From assembly GCA_963853835.1 (NCBI GenBank), contig OY970830.1, forward strand, positions 39,021,966 to 39,085,965: a DNA stretch of 64,000 bases, given 5' to 3'. Each line of letters begins with the position of its first letter. Within the stretch, counting starts at the first letter, position 1. A model generated the notes under the pieces. The model had not been told where the DNA came from and searched no databases. It worked only from the letters and a program-made list of their open reading frames with translations. A program made the position numbers and the translations under genes. The stretch is from Calendula officinalis (lineage: Eukaryota > Streptophyta > Magnoliopsida > Asterales > Asteraceae). Positions 12,887 through 24,943 of this stretch are shown here, piece by piece.

Positions 12887-14057
12887 GAGTAAATTACAGT
12901 TTTTGTCCCTGTGGTTTGCCCGATTCTGTGTTTTTATCCCCGTGCTTTTTTTTTTCTTTTTTTTTGTCCCTGAGGTATACAAAATTCCGTTTTTTATCCT
13001 TCCGTCCAAATTTAGCCGTTAAGTAACCTCACATGCCAAACATGTGAGGGTATTTTAGTCATTTTCCTCTAACTGCTTGTACATTATGCTTGTAAAATTG
13101 TACCCCTCTTCCTTGCAAGAACCCTAACACCCCTACTTGTACATTATGCTTGTAGAATTATACCCCACTTCTTCCTCTTCCTTGCAAGAACCCTAACACC
13201 CCTAATTTCACTTCTTCATCAACAACCACTGCCACCAACATCTGGCCTCCTCCACACATGCCATAACCACCGTCTGCCACCACTGCATCTCGATCTCTCT
13301 CTCCCCCCTCTTCTTTTGTACAGATTTGATCTTCCCTGATGTGTTGTCACCGTCACCGGTGGGGATAATCGTCGGCAAAAGGCGCCGTCACCGGACAGAA
13401 ACCTGATTCCGTTCAGAAACCATCAGTGAAAGTGACGGAGACGACGAAATCAAATCCGGCTCACAAAGATTTTGGCGTGAGAAAAGGGGGAACGGAAAAG
13501 GTGAAAGAGAGAAAGAATGGAATTGAATGAAACAGAGGGGTTTCCGAGGGTTTGGTTTTCTTTCGGGTCTCCGGCGACCCACCACCGGCGGAGGTAGTAG
13601 GTTTTCTTTCCGATTGTTTTTATCAATGTAGAAATCAAATCAAATTTGAATTTGACTGTGTTTTTTTATTTCTAAGGGTTTTGACCACTTTTGTACATGT
13701 CGTTGTTGTTTGTGTTGTTTGATATCATGTTTGTGTTGTTTGATTTCATGTTTGTGTTGTTTCCTCTTCTTTGATTGTGTTCATGGTGACTATGTTGCAG
13801 AACAGACAAGATGTTGAAGATGAGGGAGAAATAAAAAAGTAAAAATAAAATAGAAAATGGAAAATGGAAAAAGACCAAAATGCCCTCATGTTTTCAGCAC
13901 GCGAGGGCTTTTAACGGCAAAAAAGAGACGGCAGGTGGACGGAAGGACAAAAAAACGGAATTTGGCATAGCACAGGGACAAAAAAAATGAAAAAAAAAGT
14001 ACAGGGACAAAAACGCAGAATCGGGAAAACCACAGGGACAAAAATTGTAATTTACTC
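12887..14057. mobile_element. Non-autonomous Mutator-like element with 10-bp TSD
   Basis: Inverted ends begin GAGTAAATTACAG and finish with the reverse complement, extending through the TTTGTCCCTGTGGTTT block for at least 50 bases on each side with minor differences. The element is flanked by a perfect 10-bp direct repeat GTATTAAAAA (12877-12886 and 14058-14067). Long TIRs with a 9-10 bp duplication are typical of Mutator elements. The interior (13060-13800) has no transposase. It contains leader-like DNA, including a repeated ACATTATGCTTGTA...ACCCTAACACCCCTA block (about 13080-13135 and 13140-13205). Short frames on the minus strand inside are not convincing genes. Confidence 0.78.
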
Positions 14058-14091
14058 GTATTAAAAACCCTTGGTTCTTATAAAATATATA

Positions 14092-14405
14092 CTTCCTCCT
14101 ATTCAAAATAAGTGATACACTTTCCCTTTTTAGGTGATTCAAAATAAGTGATACATTTTAAAAAAGTACCTTATTTGGCAAAAAATAGTTAGACCCATAC
14201 CCACTAACTATGTACTTTAAAAAGTGAAATGACCCATTTACCCTTACTTTTTTACTTTTAAACATCATTAATCTTACTTTATTCAAAAGATGTGGGACTC
14301 ATTCCACACTAACCATCCAATTAATCTAGTTTAACCATCATTATAATCTTTTGCCTCAAAAACCGTGAAAGACAAAGTGTATCACTTATTTTGAATCGGA
14401 GGAAG
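14092..14405. mobile_element. Stowaway-like MITE
   Basis: A 314-bp element flanked by TA. Its inverted ends CTTCCTCC...ATTCAAAATAAGTGATACACTTT pair with a near-exact reverse complement at the right end. TA target sites and CTCCCTCC-type ends define Stowaway (Tc1/mariner-derived) MITEs. There is no coding capacity. Confidence 0.82.
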
Positions 14406-14900
14406 TATTTAGGTTTGTGACGCTTGAGAACACAATTCCTAAACAAATTTTAAACTTTAAAATTTTATTAAATCATATATAGCTTAAAAACCCCAAAAGT
14501 CTTATAAAATGTGTATTTTAACATTTTTCACATTATATTAAATTTTCAATAAATCACAAATAATTTTGTTATTGTAACTAAAATCAATATGAGCAGACAT
14601 CATTTATTTGTTTACGAAAACAAAATAATAAATCGTATTAACTTTATCTAAATCTTAACGTAAAAAGTGTATGCTTTAAACCCCGCAGCATCGCGCGGGA
14701 TAGCATAATCCTCGTTTGAAAAATTGGTTAGCTTGAGTTTGAGTTATTATTATGGATAAACATTGAAATCCTCATACCTTATAAGAAAGGATTGTGTATT
14801 ATAAGGAGAAAACCCCCATAAAAATTATATAAGTATATACAAAGTAGTCATCCCACACCTTACATCATGCATATATATAAAACTACACAAACTCAAGACC
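14406..14900. other. AT-rich 3' flank of the PI4K gene
   Basis: About 500 bases with no gene. A GC-rich imperfect hairpin (CCCCGC...GCGGG, about 14681-14700) resembles the hairpins found at Helitron ends, but no clear CTRR follows. The stretch nearest 14900 is expected to hold the 3' UTR and polyadenylation signals of the minus-strand kinase gene. Confidence 0.4.
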
Positions 14901-16862
14901 TCAAATACGTTTCTCCAAAACCAAGTCAAGCTCTATATCAAAAAGGTCCGAAACCGTTTTAAGGAAGGCCGCTTCACTTGTCGGAGGATGTGTCATCTTT
15001 TGAGCTTTCTGAAGAATTATTTCAATTGTGGATTCCTTATTCAGTGTTTCTCTGCATAGAATTCGGCCTATATCATAAGGAGACAATCCTCTATCTGCAC
15101 CTTTCTGGAGAAGCATGGTAGACACACGTAGGGTGCGTGCACACTCGTGCGGGAGATCCCACCCATTTGAGCTCAATAATGCTATGTCTTGCTCGGCATC
15201 CAGTGATCGGATGTAGTCCACGGTTTCACGTGAGTACGGTTCACGTGCTTGTGGCCAGTAGAGCCAATCGAATGTGCAATCTTCAAACTGAAAATAATAC
15301 AAATAGTTTTATCGTCTAGACGTCGTAGAGAGTTAAAAATTCTAATTTCTTTCAATTTGAATTTAAAGAATCAGAATGTTGTAGACAGAAATAAATTCTT
15401 TTGCAAGGAGAATAAGATAAAAGCTTTTGCAAGGAGAATAAGATAAAAAACTTGAGTCAATTTTTAGATGAAAGTACATATAGTAGTAATGATTTGTTAA
15501 AATGACACTTTTGCAACTTATTTTTATTATTTTAGTGTAACTTTTTTTCGGTTTTTATTATTTTGTGGTCTAATAATGAATCATAATTCTTACATTTTCA
15601 GGCAAGCAATAGCCATGGTCAATAGGAATGAGCACAACACGGCCACCTTCACGGTTCATCAAAATGTTCCCGGCATGCCTATCGGCATTAGCGGTTCGTA
15701 TATCAAAAACCGTGATCTTATGAACCTCGCCCACCGGGAAATCTCTAGGACCCATGTCCTCGCAACTTCCACAATTTTTCATAAACATTTGTAATGATCC
15801 AACCTTAACGTTTTCTGGCCCACCATGATAACCGCTCGGATGATTAAATTCCTCATTTAAACACTTTGCCATAACAGTCGGAGGTACACCCGCGAAGCCC
15901 GTCTCCATGTTGCCCGGGCCCCGTGGCCCGCTCCTCGGGTGGTCCAATATGTACGCTGCAACCTCCCGCAATGCACCTTCGCCCACTTTCGTGCCCCTTT
16001 TCAACCCTTCACCATTTGTTGATACGGGTAGTCCTTGAGGGTTATTAACCGCCATTGGTTCTTCGTCTATTGGTTTAAAAACCGCAACGTATCTATTTCC
16101 GGACGGATGTTGCATAAAATAAGTGCCACCGGTGCCCTCCGATGACCTAATCGGTTTTCTACCCTTTTCCAACCCTTCATATGTGGAATCTATCATACTC
16201 CATATTTTTGAAGACAATTTGGATCCCGGATTCACGATGATCGGCTGCAACGGTGAATCAATATCCGGTGGTTTCTTCGTATTCGTGTTCTTCTCATCTA
16301 TTTTAGGGTTTCTTTCATCTAAACTCGATTTTTGAACAACCAAATGAATCACGGCATCATGATTCTTACAAATATCATCAATCAACCTTTGATCATCAAG
16401 CTTCTCACCATTACACAAAATTTTATGATCTTCAACATTGATGAATCCAATTCCTTTCGCCTTTTCCGACACGAGTTGTTTCAAATACCGCACATTTCTA
16501 AATCTATCAACCTCAAACTCGAATATTTTCCCAATAGCGGTCTCCACGGTGATCACGAGTACATCCGAAACCCTAAGGATCAAATGAAGGACATCACCAC
16601 TTGATACACCGTAATCTTTTAAACGTGAATTGTTTCTTGATAATTCTTTCCCGCCAAAAACTAGCCTTTGTTTCTTCACAACAAATCCTTTACATGTTTG
16701 AATCCTAAGTTTAACAGTTGCAATGGAATCCGACTCCATAATTCGCATTGGAATCAAAGAACCCGCAACGGTTAGGTAAATCACGATCGATTCACCGCTC
16801 CGGGAACAACCAGCGCCCGACTTTTTATGAATCGGACTCAACGCAACGTCAGCAACTGACAT
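14901..16862 (-). CDS. PI4KG: Phosphatidylinositol 4-kinase gamma with two ubiquitin-like domains
   Basis: The model has two exons: 15594-16862 and 14901-15287, with a GT-AG intron at 15288-15593 (donor AAT|GTAAGA, acceptor TTTTCAG|TTT). It encodes 551 residues. Two ubiquitin-like domains (about 26-97 and 101-177) precede a PI3/PI4-kinase catalytic region. K263 in the VAVFKP motif is the likely ATP-binding lysine. D387-N399 (DIRTANADRHAGN) is the catalytic loop, and the IDHG motif at 414-417 binds metal. Exon 2 resumes with FEDCTFDWLYWPQA, as expected for the family. Plant type II PI4K gamma proteins are membrane-associated and nuclear. Family members are reported to act mainly as protein kinases, so lipid kinase activity should not be assumed. 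All key residues are present and no break is seen. The start is the first Met of an open exon; the upstream minus-strand flank is UTR-like. Confidence 0.93.
15398..15449. repeat. 26-bp tandem duplication in the PI4K intron
   Basis: Two adjacent 26-bp units (15398-15423 and 15424-15449), each containing TTTTGCAAGGAGAATAAG, lie within the kinase intron. They leave both splice sites intact. Confidence 0.85.
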
Positions 16863-17747
16863 TGTACGAATTTCACCAATTTTTTATTACCTTTGTTCTA
16901 TATTTTTTTTTTTCTTATTTATTAATTAATAATATATTCACAATATATATATAAAAAAAAATATGAACTAAGAAAGTTTCGGTAATGAACCGTTATTGAA
17001 AATTTCTTTATTCAGAAACACAAAAGAGCAAAACGTTAATGCCCTTTCGTCGGAAAGACCCCAAATAACCTCAAATCAGAAGGCTCTTTTTCGTATCGCA
17101 AAATTTGAACTTTTGAATCTTGAAACAAATTTGAAGAATATTTGGATTCAACAGTGAAAAATCGAGGAAAAGGAGAGGATTGGGGAACACAATGGGGAAT
17201 AATTGAATATTGGGGGTGTTTCTGAAGGTGGAAACCTTTCTTCAAATGTATGGATTCTTACCTGATTTGGAAAGAATCAAAAGCCAAATTGAATTAATTC
17301 TTAAACTTATATTGATCAGGAGAATGAATTGACGATGAATAATTTTAGATTTTGTGAAATGGTTACTGAATATAGAAATGTGCCTGATTTAAGTCCGTTT
17401 TTGTCGTTCTGTCGTATGATTCCAGCAGGGTAGAGAAACAGGGGGAAGGATTGTAGCCGTTGAATTTGATATTTTGTTTACACCTCTCAAGTATCAAATT
17501 ATTATAGGTGGTGGTTATAAATAGATTTTTATTTCTGATTAACTGATTACATTAAGAATAAAACTCAATTTTGTATAAAAGTTTCACATCAGTGGTCAGT
17601 AATTTGCTTCTCACTTATATCCTCAATGAAAAGAAAATAATCAGTTACGTACGTAACTCTCGAGTTCTATAAATTATATCGTATTATATTCATAGTGAAA
17701 TGTTCAAGGTAGTCCATTAATTTTATCTAGTCTTAAGGCACATTTAT
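16863..17747 (-). promoter_or_regulatory. PI4K 5' flank and probable leader
   Basis: The region upstream of the kinase start on the minus strand. It contains no convincing gene; a 69-codon minus frame (17036-17245) lacks family features and is probably leader. A T/A-rich block immediately precedes the start (about 16895-16975). No TATA box could be placed with confidence. CAGTTACGTACGTAACT near 17642 is a palindromic ACGT-containing site. Confidence 0.35.
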
Positions 17748-17811
17748 TAGCCCTTTGATCAACAAAAATTAATGGTCAAGATCAAGATTCAAAACCACCA
17801 CCACCACTACA

Positions 17812-18853
17812 AGCACATGTGCTTCTCCGGCGGCCGGAGACGGCGGGCGGCCGGCGGCGGCGGCCGGCGGCGATGGGCGGCGGCCGGCGGCGGCGATGGG
17901 CGGCGGTCGGCGGCGGCCGGCGGCGGAGGACGGCGGCCGGAGGTGGCCGCCGGCGGTGGTGACCGGTGGTGGTGGTCGTGACTGGAAGCACATGTGCTTT
18001 GTGACTTGTTTTGAATTTTTTTTTCTGTGTAGTAAACCACATGTGTTTCATAACGTCAAGCACATGTGCTTCGTGATTCAAACACAAATGACTTGCTTGT
18101 AAATTACATTTGTTCAGGAACAAAAACACATGTGCTTGGCTTTATGAAGCACATGTGCTTGGCTTTATGAAGCACATGTGCTTCATAATGATATGTTCGT
18201 CACTTGTTTTGATTTTTTTTTGTGTAGTGAAGCACATGTGTTTCATAACTTCAAGCACATGTGCTTCGTGATTCAAACACAAATGACTTGCTTGTAAGTT
18301 ACATGTGTTCAGGAACAAAAACACATGTGCTTGGCTTTATGAAGTAAATGTGCTTGGCTTTATGAAGCACATGTGCTTGGCTTTATGAAGCACATGTGCT
18401 TCATAATGATATGTTCGTCACTTGTTTTGATTTTTTTTTTCTGTGTAGTGAAGCACATGTGTTTTATAACGTCAAACACATGTGCTTCGTGATTCAAACA
18501 CAAATGACTTGCTTGTAAATTACATTTGTTCAGGAACAAAAACACATGTGCTTGGCTTTATGAAGCGCATGTGCTTGGCTATATGAAGCACATGTGCTTC
18601 ATAATGATATGTTCGTCACTTGTTTTGATTTTTTTTTTCTATGTAGTGAAGCACATGTGTTTCATAACTTCAAGCACATGTGCTTCGTGATTCAAACACA
18701 AATGACTTGCTTGTAAGTTACATGTGTTCAGGAATAAAAACACATGTGCTTGACTTTATGAAGCAAATGTGCTTGGCTTTATGAAGCACATGTGCTTCAT
18801 AATGATATGTTCGTCACTTGTTTTGATTTTTTTCTGTGTAGTGAAGCACATGT
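17812..18853. repeat. CACATGTG palindrome array, left part
   Basis: About twenty copies of the palindrome AAGCACATGTGCTT or close variants, embedded in longer tandem units of roughly 200-217 bp. Each unit includes an ATGATATGTTCGTCACTTG block (near 18187, 18408, 18606, 18804) and GATTCAAACACAAATGACTT. CACATG is a plant bHLH (MYC-type) E-box core (established). The array stops at 18853, where the Gypsy element inserted, and resumes at 37093. Frames read across it are low-complexity artefacts. Confidence 0.9.
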
Positions 18854-20579
18854 TGTAACGACCCGAAATTTGTAAATAAATAAATTGTACAAAAATATGA
18901 TAAATAAGGATAAATCGTTTAAAGAACGTAGGAATTGGTTTCGTGTCATTTGGAGACCGTACGAGAAAGTTATGGGCGAAACCGGGTCGTGGTAAAGATG
19001 AAAAAGTGCAGCCCTGCTGCCCTAGGAAGTTCGCGACGCGAACTTGTGGTAACGATCGGGAAGTCGGGCCTGGGAGTTTGGCCATGAGGCGCGAAGTAGT
19101 TCGCGTTTAGATGGCGATCGCTAAGTATGCGTACGATAAGCAGAGTTAGCGACGCGAACTAGTTCGCGTCGTGAAGTCTGGTCGTGCAGCATTAAAGTCG
19201 GGTTTGAGCTCATTTATTGCAAGGAAAAACCCTAGTTTTCTACCTCTCGAGTTTGTGGACGATTTTGGGTGTAAACCATCATTTGGAGCTGATTTCTTCA
19301 TCAAATCTTGTGATTACTCACTCCTAGTTGAAGATTTAAGGTATATCTTCAATCCTTTGTAGTTGTAGCTTTAGATCTAAGGATTTAGAAGCTTGGGGTT
19401 GAAACCCTAGTTCTTGGGGTTATGGGTTATGGTGATATAAATGGTGTATACACTTAATAGATGGTATATTAACAAAGGAAACAAGTGTATGATTATGATT
19501 TGTAAGAATCTTAAGGATTGGTTAAACCTAGGGTTTGGTAAATCACCATAATTGGGGGAAAGTGTTAGTTGATGGTATCTAGTGAAAAATGGATACATTA
19601 TTAGTAGACTGTGATGTTGAACATTGTATGATCATTGTATTAGGCTTTCGGTGACATCTTGGAAAGTCGGTGAAAGTGTGGAAGCAAGAGTTTTGGTGAC
19701 AAGAATTCGGTTGGAGCATCTTATTGCTAAGGTGAGTACGTGTGGACTTTATTGAGTACATAGCCATGAAAATACTTGTTATTATATATGTCGAGTCTAT
19801 TTGATAATTGTGTAGAATTTAGCAAATATTGTTAGTGCATATTGTTGAATATAGGTAACTAACTTGTTGATGATTGATGTGATAGCCAAAGCCTTTGTTT
19901 GATATAACCGTTGAGTTATAGTAAGGTTGAGACGATGTGATGACGCGGAGGATCCCCGGTCATGAGGTATGGAATGGGGAGCATTTGGGCGGATCCCCAT
20001 CGGCCCATTCCATGATAGTAGTCTTGCTAACTGGAAGTAGTCCGGCGAGTAAGGCAAGTATAAGTAGATTGGGCGATTCCCTCTTGCCTTTACCTTGAAG
20101 CTTGTTAATGCGGGGGATCCCCGGTTAATGAGTTAATGTGGTTCTAGTTGGTTGGGGATGTCCCGACAACTAGATATGATTGCTAGGAAAGCAAAGTGTT
20201 AGAGTCACAATAGGGTGACTAGATAGATGGATGACTCACTTATATGTTGTTTATATGTCATACGATTATATCTATTATCGGGTCTAAACCCATGTAGCTC
20301 ACGAGACGTTTTTGTCTCACGTACTCCTTGTTTTGTTTTGCTATGTACTCAGGTTCGGGATCGAAGGCTTAGGTACGCATGGATAGAGATGCGGGACCTA
20401 GATTAGAAGAACACTAGATTGGATTTAGTCTTAGCTTGGTTATGATCTATTTTGTAACACCTACTTTTATACTCTGATTTCATACCAAGGTTTTTGTAAA
20501 TCCAAATTTGAGGATGTTCTTCTATTTATAAAATATTTTATTTTGGCCAATATTTTATACTAAAATTTGAGGTGTTATA
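18854..20579 (+). repeat. 5' LTR of the Gypsy element
   Basis: A 1726-bp LTR starting TGTAACGACCCG. It ends GTTATA, where the 3' copy has the expected GTTACA, so the terminal CA has mutated to TA. It holds perfect CG-rich palindromes: AGTTCGCGACGCGAACT at 19028-19044 and GACGCGAACTAGTTCGCGTC at 19151-19170. GGATCCCCGG blocks lie near 19950 and 20115. Confidence 0.95.
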
Positions 20580-20582
20580 ACT

Positions 20583-20594
20583 TGGTATCAGAGC
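20583..20594 (+). other. Primer binding site (initiator tRNA-Met)
   Basis: TGGTATCAGAGC lies three bases after the 5' LTR. It is complementary to the 3' end of plant initiator tRNA-Met and primes minus-strand synthesis. Confidence 0.9.
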
Positions 20595-20828
20595 TATAGT
20601 TTAAGTGAATTACGTTGGATGACCATCCTAGTCTTAGACTATAGCATTAGGAATATAAGATTCCTTAAGATCATAGGTTGACCTTGAGACTTTATATTAA
20701 GTTTAGGGTTGAACCTAGGGGACCGATGAAATTTGATATGATTTTGGATATTGAGTCTTATGCGACTAATGGGTTGTACACAAGGTACTAAATGTTTAAT
20801 GTCTTTCGTATAGTCCTGATTGAAAGAA

Positions 20829-23800
20829 ATGGTGACCACGCGTAGAAGTGGTAGAGCCCCGGAGGGCCGGGAGGAGGAGATACCTCATGTCGAGCTTGTG
20901 GTTGAACAAGAAAGTCAACCATCGATGCATCGGATGGGTGAGTCAGAGGTCGGAGCTAATAGAACTCCGGTAACCATGGCGGATCTCCAAACTATTATCG
21001 ATTAAATCAAGGGAACGGTGGCCGAAGAAGTGCACCGTATTATTGGAGACCGTGAAAGGTCGGGTGGAGACCGTGAATCCGAGTCTAAATCGGATGAGAG
21101 AACTGGGGGTAGTGGCACCGGGGAGGGGAAATCCTCCACGGGTGGCCAAAGTGATGCTAGGGCTAGGCCCGAGGTGAAAGAAGGTTGTTCGTTTAAATCC
21201 TTCATGGCTTGTAAGCCAAATGTGTATACGGGTAGTTCGGACCCGAAAGTAACCATGAGGTGGATCCGAGAGACCGAGAGGGTTATCGGTAGTAGCAAGT
21301 GTAAGGATACCGATATGGTGACGTATGCGTCACAATTGTTAAAAGAAGATGCGATGGTTTGGTGGGATATTGTGTATGAGACCCTCGGGAAGGAGGTGAT
21401 TGAGAAAACGACGTGGGATGAATTCACCACGAGATTGAAAAAGAAATTTTGTCCCGAAAGGGATTTGGAAAAGATGCACGAGAAATTCGTGACCCTCAAA
21501 AAGGGTGATATGTCGGTGGAAGAATATTCGAGAGAGTTCACGGGGTTACTCCCGTTTGTTGCTAAAACCTACTCGGATGAGAGGTTGAGAGTGGTTCGGT
21601 ATGCAAGTGGGCTACCGTGGGATTATCAGTTAGAAGTTAAGAGGGCGGTCTCACTCGATGAGGCTATTAGTGCCGCCCGGGGTGTTGAGGAGGTGAATGA
21701 GGCACGTGTTGCCGAGAGGGCCCATGTGGGCGAGAAAAGGAAAGCCGAGAGCGGCTCTAGTTCGTTCAAGAAGGGGAAGTTCACTTCGAGCTTCTCTAAG
21801 CAAGGTAGTGTTGGCTCGTGCAAGAAGTGCGGGAAGAATCATGCCGGCGTATGCCGAGGAGAGTCGAAAACTTGCTTTAATTGTGGGAAGCCGGGGCATA
21901 TGGCCCGAGAATGCAAGTCGAAATCATTGGCCGAGGTTGAGTGTTTCTCGTGCCACGAAAAGGGGCACTATAGCAATGTGTGCCCGAAGAAGGGAAACGA
22001 GTCGATGGTGTCCACTGCTCAAAAGAAAGTGGAGCCGGCAAAGGTGAAGGGGCGGTCCTTCCAACTCACTCGGGAGGAGGCGAAGGAGGCACACGATGTG
22101 GTGTCAGGTACTTTATTCATTAACTCCTTGCCAACTCATATTTTGTTTGATTCGGGTTCCAATTATTCGTTTGTGTCTTATGAGTTCGGTTGTAAATTGA
22201 ATGTGCCGTCCGAGATGTTAGATGAGGTTTATGAGATAGAAGTAGCCGACGGGAAAACGTCTATGGTTGAATGTATTTATAGAAATTGTGAAATAGAAAT
22301 AGACGGTAGAAAGTTTAAGGTAGATTTATTGCCCATGGGAATTAGGGCGTTTGATGTGGTTATCGGTATGGATTGGTTGGGTATGCACCAAGCCAAGATT
22401 TTGTGTGGAAAGAAAATTGTGTCGATTAGGACACCCGAGAACGAGAAAGTGTATGTGTATGGGGAGAAACGACATCACATGCCTAATGTGATTACCGCCA
22501 TTAAGGCGAGGAAAAGTATATCGAAAGGTTGTGCATCGTTTATTGGATATGTGTTAGACGGCCGAAAGGAAAAGAAGACGATGGATAATGTCAAGATTAT
22601 TCGGGATTTCCCCGAGGTATTTCCCGATGACTTGCCCGGTTTGCCACCGGAGAGACAAGTCGAGTTTAAAATTGATTTAGTTCCGGGGGCGACGCCGATT
22701 GCTCGTGATCCCTACCGTTTAGCTCCCACCGAGATGCCGGAATTGATGACCCAATTGCAAGATCTATTAGATAAAGGTTTTATTCGTCCGAGTTCGTCAC
22801 CGTGGGGTGCACCGGTGCTATTTGTTAAGAAGAAAGACGGTTCGATGAGAATGTGTATCGACTACCGAGAGTTGAACAAGGTAACTATTAAGAACCGTTA
22901 CCCGTTGCCGAGAATTGACGACTTATTCGACCAATTGCAAGGTGCTAGTTATTTCTCGAAAATTGATTTGAGGTCGGGTTATCACCAAGTTCGGGTGAAA
23001 GAAGGCGACACCGAGAAGACGGCTTTTCGTACACGTTATGGTCATTATGAATTTCTAGTGATGTCGTTTGGCCTTACAAACGCGCCGGCTATTTTTATGG
23101 ATTTGATGAATCGGGTTTGTAAACCGTTCCTTGATAAGTTTTTGATCGTGTTCATTGACGACATTTTGATTTATTCGAAAATCGAAGAAGAACACGGAGG
23201 TCATTTGAGGCTTGTTCTAGACGTGTTGAAACGGGAGAAGTTGTATGCAAAATTCTCGAAGTGTGAATTTTGGTTGCGGGAAGTGCAATTCTTAGGTCAC
23301 GTGGTGACGTGTGATGGTATTAAGGTTGATCCATCCAAGATTGAAGCGGTGTCAAATTGGGAGCCTCCGAGAACTCCTACCGAGGTTAGAAGTTTTCTTC
23401 GATTAGCCGGTTATTACCAAAGGTTTATACAAGACTTCTCGAGAATCGCGATTCCACTCACGAAGTTAACGAGAAAAAGTGAGAAGTTTGTGTGGGAGAA
23501 GAAACAAGAAGAGGCGTTTAAGTTGTTGAAAGAAAAGTTATGTAACGCGCTGATCCTTACGTTACCGGATGGTATGGAAGATTTTGTGGTTTATAGTGAT
23601 GCTTCGAATCAAGGGCTCGGTTGTGTGTTGATGCAAAGAGGTAAAGTGATCGCGTATGCCTCGCGACAATTGAAGAATGCGGAATTAAGGTACACGACAC
23701 ACGACTTGGAGTTGGCGGCGATTATATTTGCCTTGAAGTTGTGGAGGCATTATTTGTATGGTACTCGGTGTACGTTGTACACGGACCATAAAAGTCTACA

Positions 23801-24366
23801 ATACGTGTTTACTCAAAAAGATCTTAATATGCGACAAAGAAGGTGGATCGAGTTGATTGCCGATTATGATTGTGAGATTGTGTATCACGCGGGAAAGGCT
23901 AATGTAGTGGCCGACGCCTTGAGCCGAAAGGCCTATGAAAAACCGAACCGAGGAATTTTATCACGTATAGAAGTCGTCTCGAGCATCATCGAAAGAATCA
24001 AAAATGCCCAACGAGAAGTTATGGAAAAAGACGAGTTAAGACAAGAACGGTTAGGTAAGAACCAACATTTTCTCGAAAATGCACAAGGGTTGAAGACCGT
24101 AGGCGGTCGTATTTGGGTTCCTAAGTTCGGGGGTATCCGAAAAGAATTGTTGTATGATGTGCACAAGTCGAAGTATTCGATTCACCCGGGAAGTACAAAG
24201 ACGTACCAAGATATGAAACGGGTTTATTGGTGGCCCGGAATGAAGGCGAGAGTGGCCAAGTACATCTCTAAGTGTGCCACGTGTGCACAAGTGAAAGCCG
24301 AGCATCAAGTACCGTATGGGGTAGCTCAATCATTGTTGTACCGGCCGGGAAATGGGAAGACATAAC
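20829..24366 (+). pseudogene. gag-pol: Gypsy gag-pol, part before the nested insertion
   Basis: The start ATG at 20829 opens MVTTRRSGR. A TAA at 21003-21005 interrupts gag after 58 codons, and the same frame then runs open from 21006. In order: retrotransposon Gag domain (WWDIVYETLG region), zinc knuckles (CFNCGKPGHMAREC and CFSCHEKGHYSNVC, about 21870-21985), protease (LFDSGSNYSFVS), RT (RYPLPRIDDLFDQL; catalytic FIDDILIYS near 23152), RNase H (YSDASNQGLG near 23594) and the integrase zinc region (HPGSTKTYQDMKRVYWWPGM). A one-base deletion near 24336 shifts the frame just before the nested element. The broken gag start and frameshift make this copy non-autonomous. Confidence 0.94.
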
Positions 24367-24862
24367 TGTTAGGTCACAACAACCCTGGTTTATGATGTTA
24401 ATTGATAGAATATTATACTTAGAGAAATATTAAAGTGATAACACAAGAATATGGTCAATGTATAAATCCACTAAGTGTGGCTTGTTGCGGAATAACAAGA
24501 CCACTGATCAATTACAAAAGATGTGAATGTGTAAAGTAAATTGGTAAGTACTCCTTTGCAAGATGATCTCTATTTATAATGTTATAGAGATCTTACATAA
24601 TGAGCAAAGGAGTAACCGAAGGACTAAGCAAGGAAAATGACTAAGATCAAGGGATTTGATCTTAGTCCGTTACTATACTGAGTATCACTCAGTCCTTCTA
24701 CTCAGTATCACTATCTGATACTGAGTACTGATACTGAGTTCTAATACTGGTCACTCAGTATCAGACCTAGACTTAGCTATATTATTCTACATATTAATCA
24801 AAGCTAGTCTAGGTTGTTTTGTTATCTTAAGATCCAAAGGGGTAAGGCTTTTTGCCTTAACA
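24367..24862 (-). repeat. 3' LTR of the nested Copia element
   Basis: 496 bp, TG...CA on either strand, next to the polypurine tract (reverse complement of CTCCCCCTAT, 24866-24875). It contains CTCAGTATC (24701-24709) and its inverse GATACTGAG (24717-24725), plus further copies in both orientations. It appears identical to 33782-34277. Confidence 0.95.
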
Positions 24863-24943
24863 ATCTCCCCCTATCTAATGATAACAAAACAATTACAAAG
24901 AAAAACTAAACACAATAAGCTACAGGCTGCAAAGTCTTCTTCT

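Noticed and set aside
13388..13638. Minus-strand frames inside the Mutator-like element
   Set aside because: Low-complexity Ser/Phe/Pro composition from CT-rich leader DNA; no homologous domain recognised.
14681..14700. Second GC-rich hairpin as a Helitron end
   Set aside because: Stem is imperfect and no CTRR lies at the expected distance.
15576..16604. Plus-strand frames opposite the PI4K exon
   Set aside because: Shadows of the kinase coding strand, which has clear domains and splice sites.
17769..18129. Pro/Arg/Gly-rich open frames on both strands
   Set aside because: They are translations of a GGC/CGG triplet repeat and the palindrome array; all frames are open because of composition, with no protein family features.
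21002..21541. 179-codon minus frame opposite Gypsy gag
   Set aside because: Antisense shadow of the gag frame.
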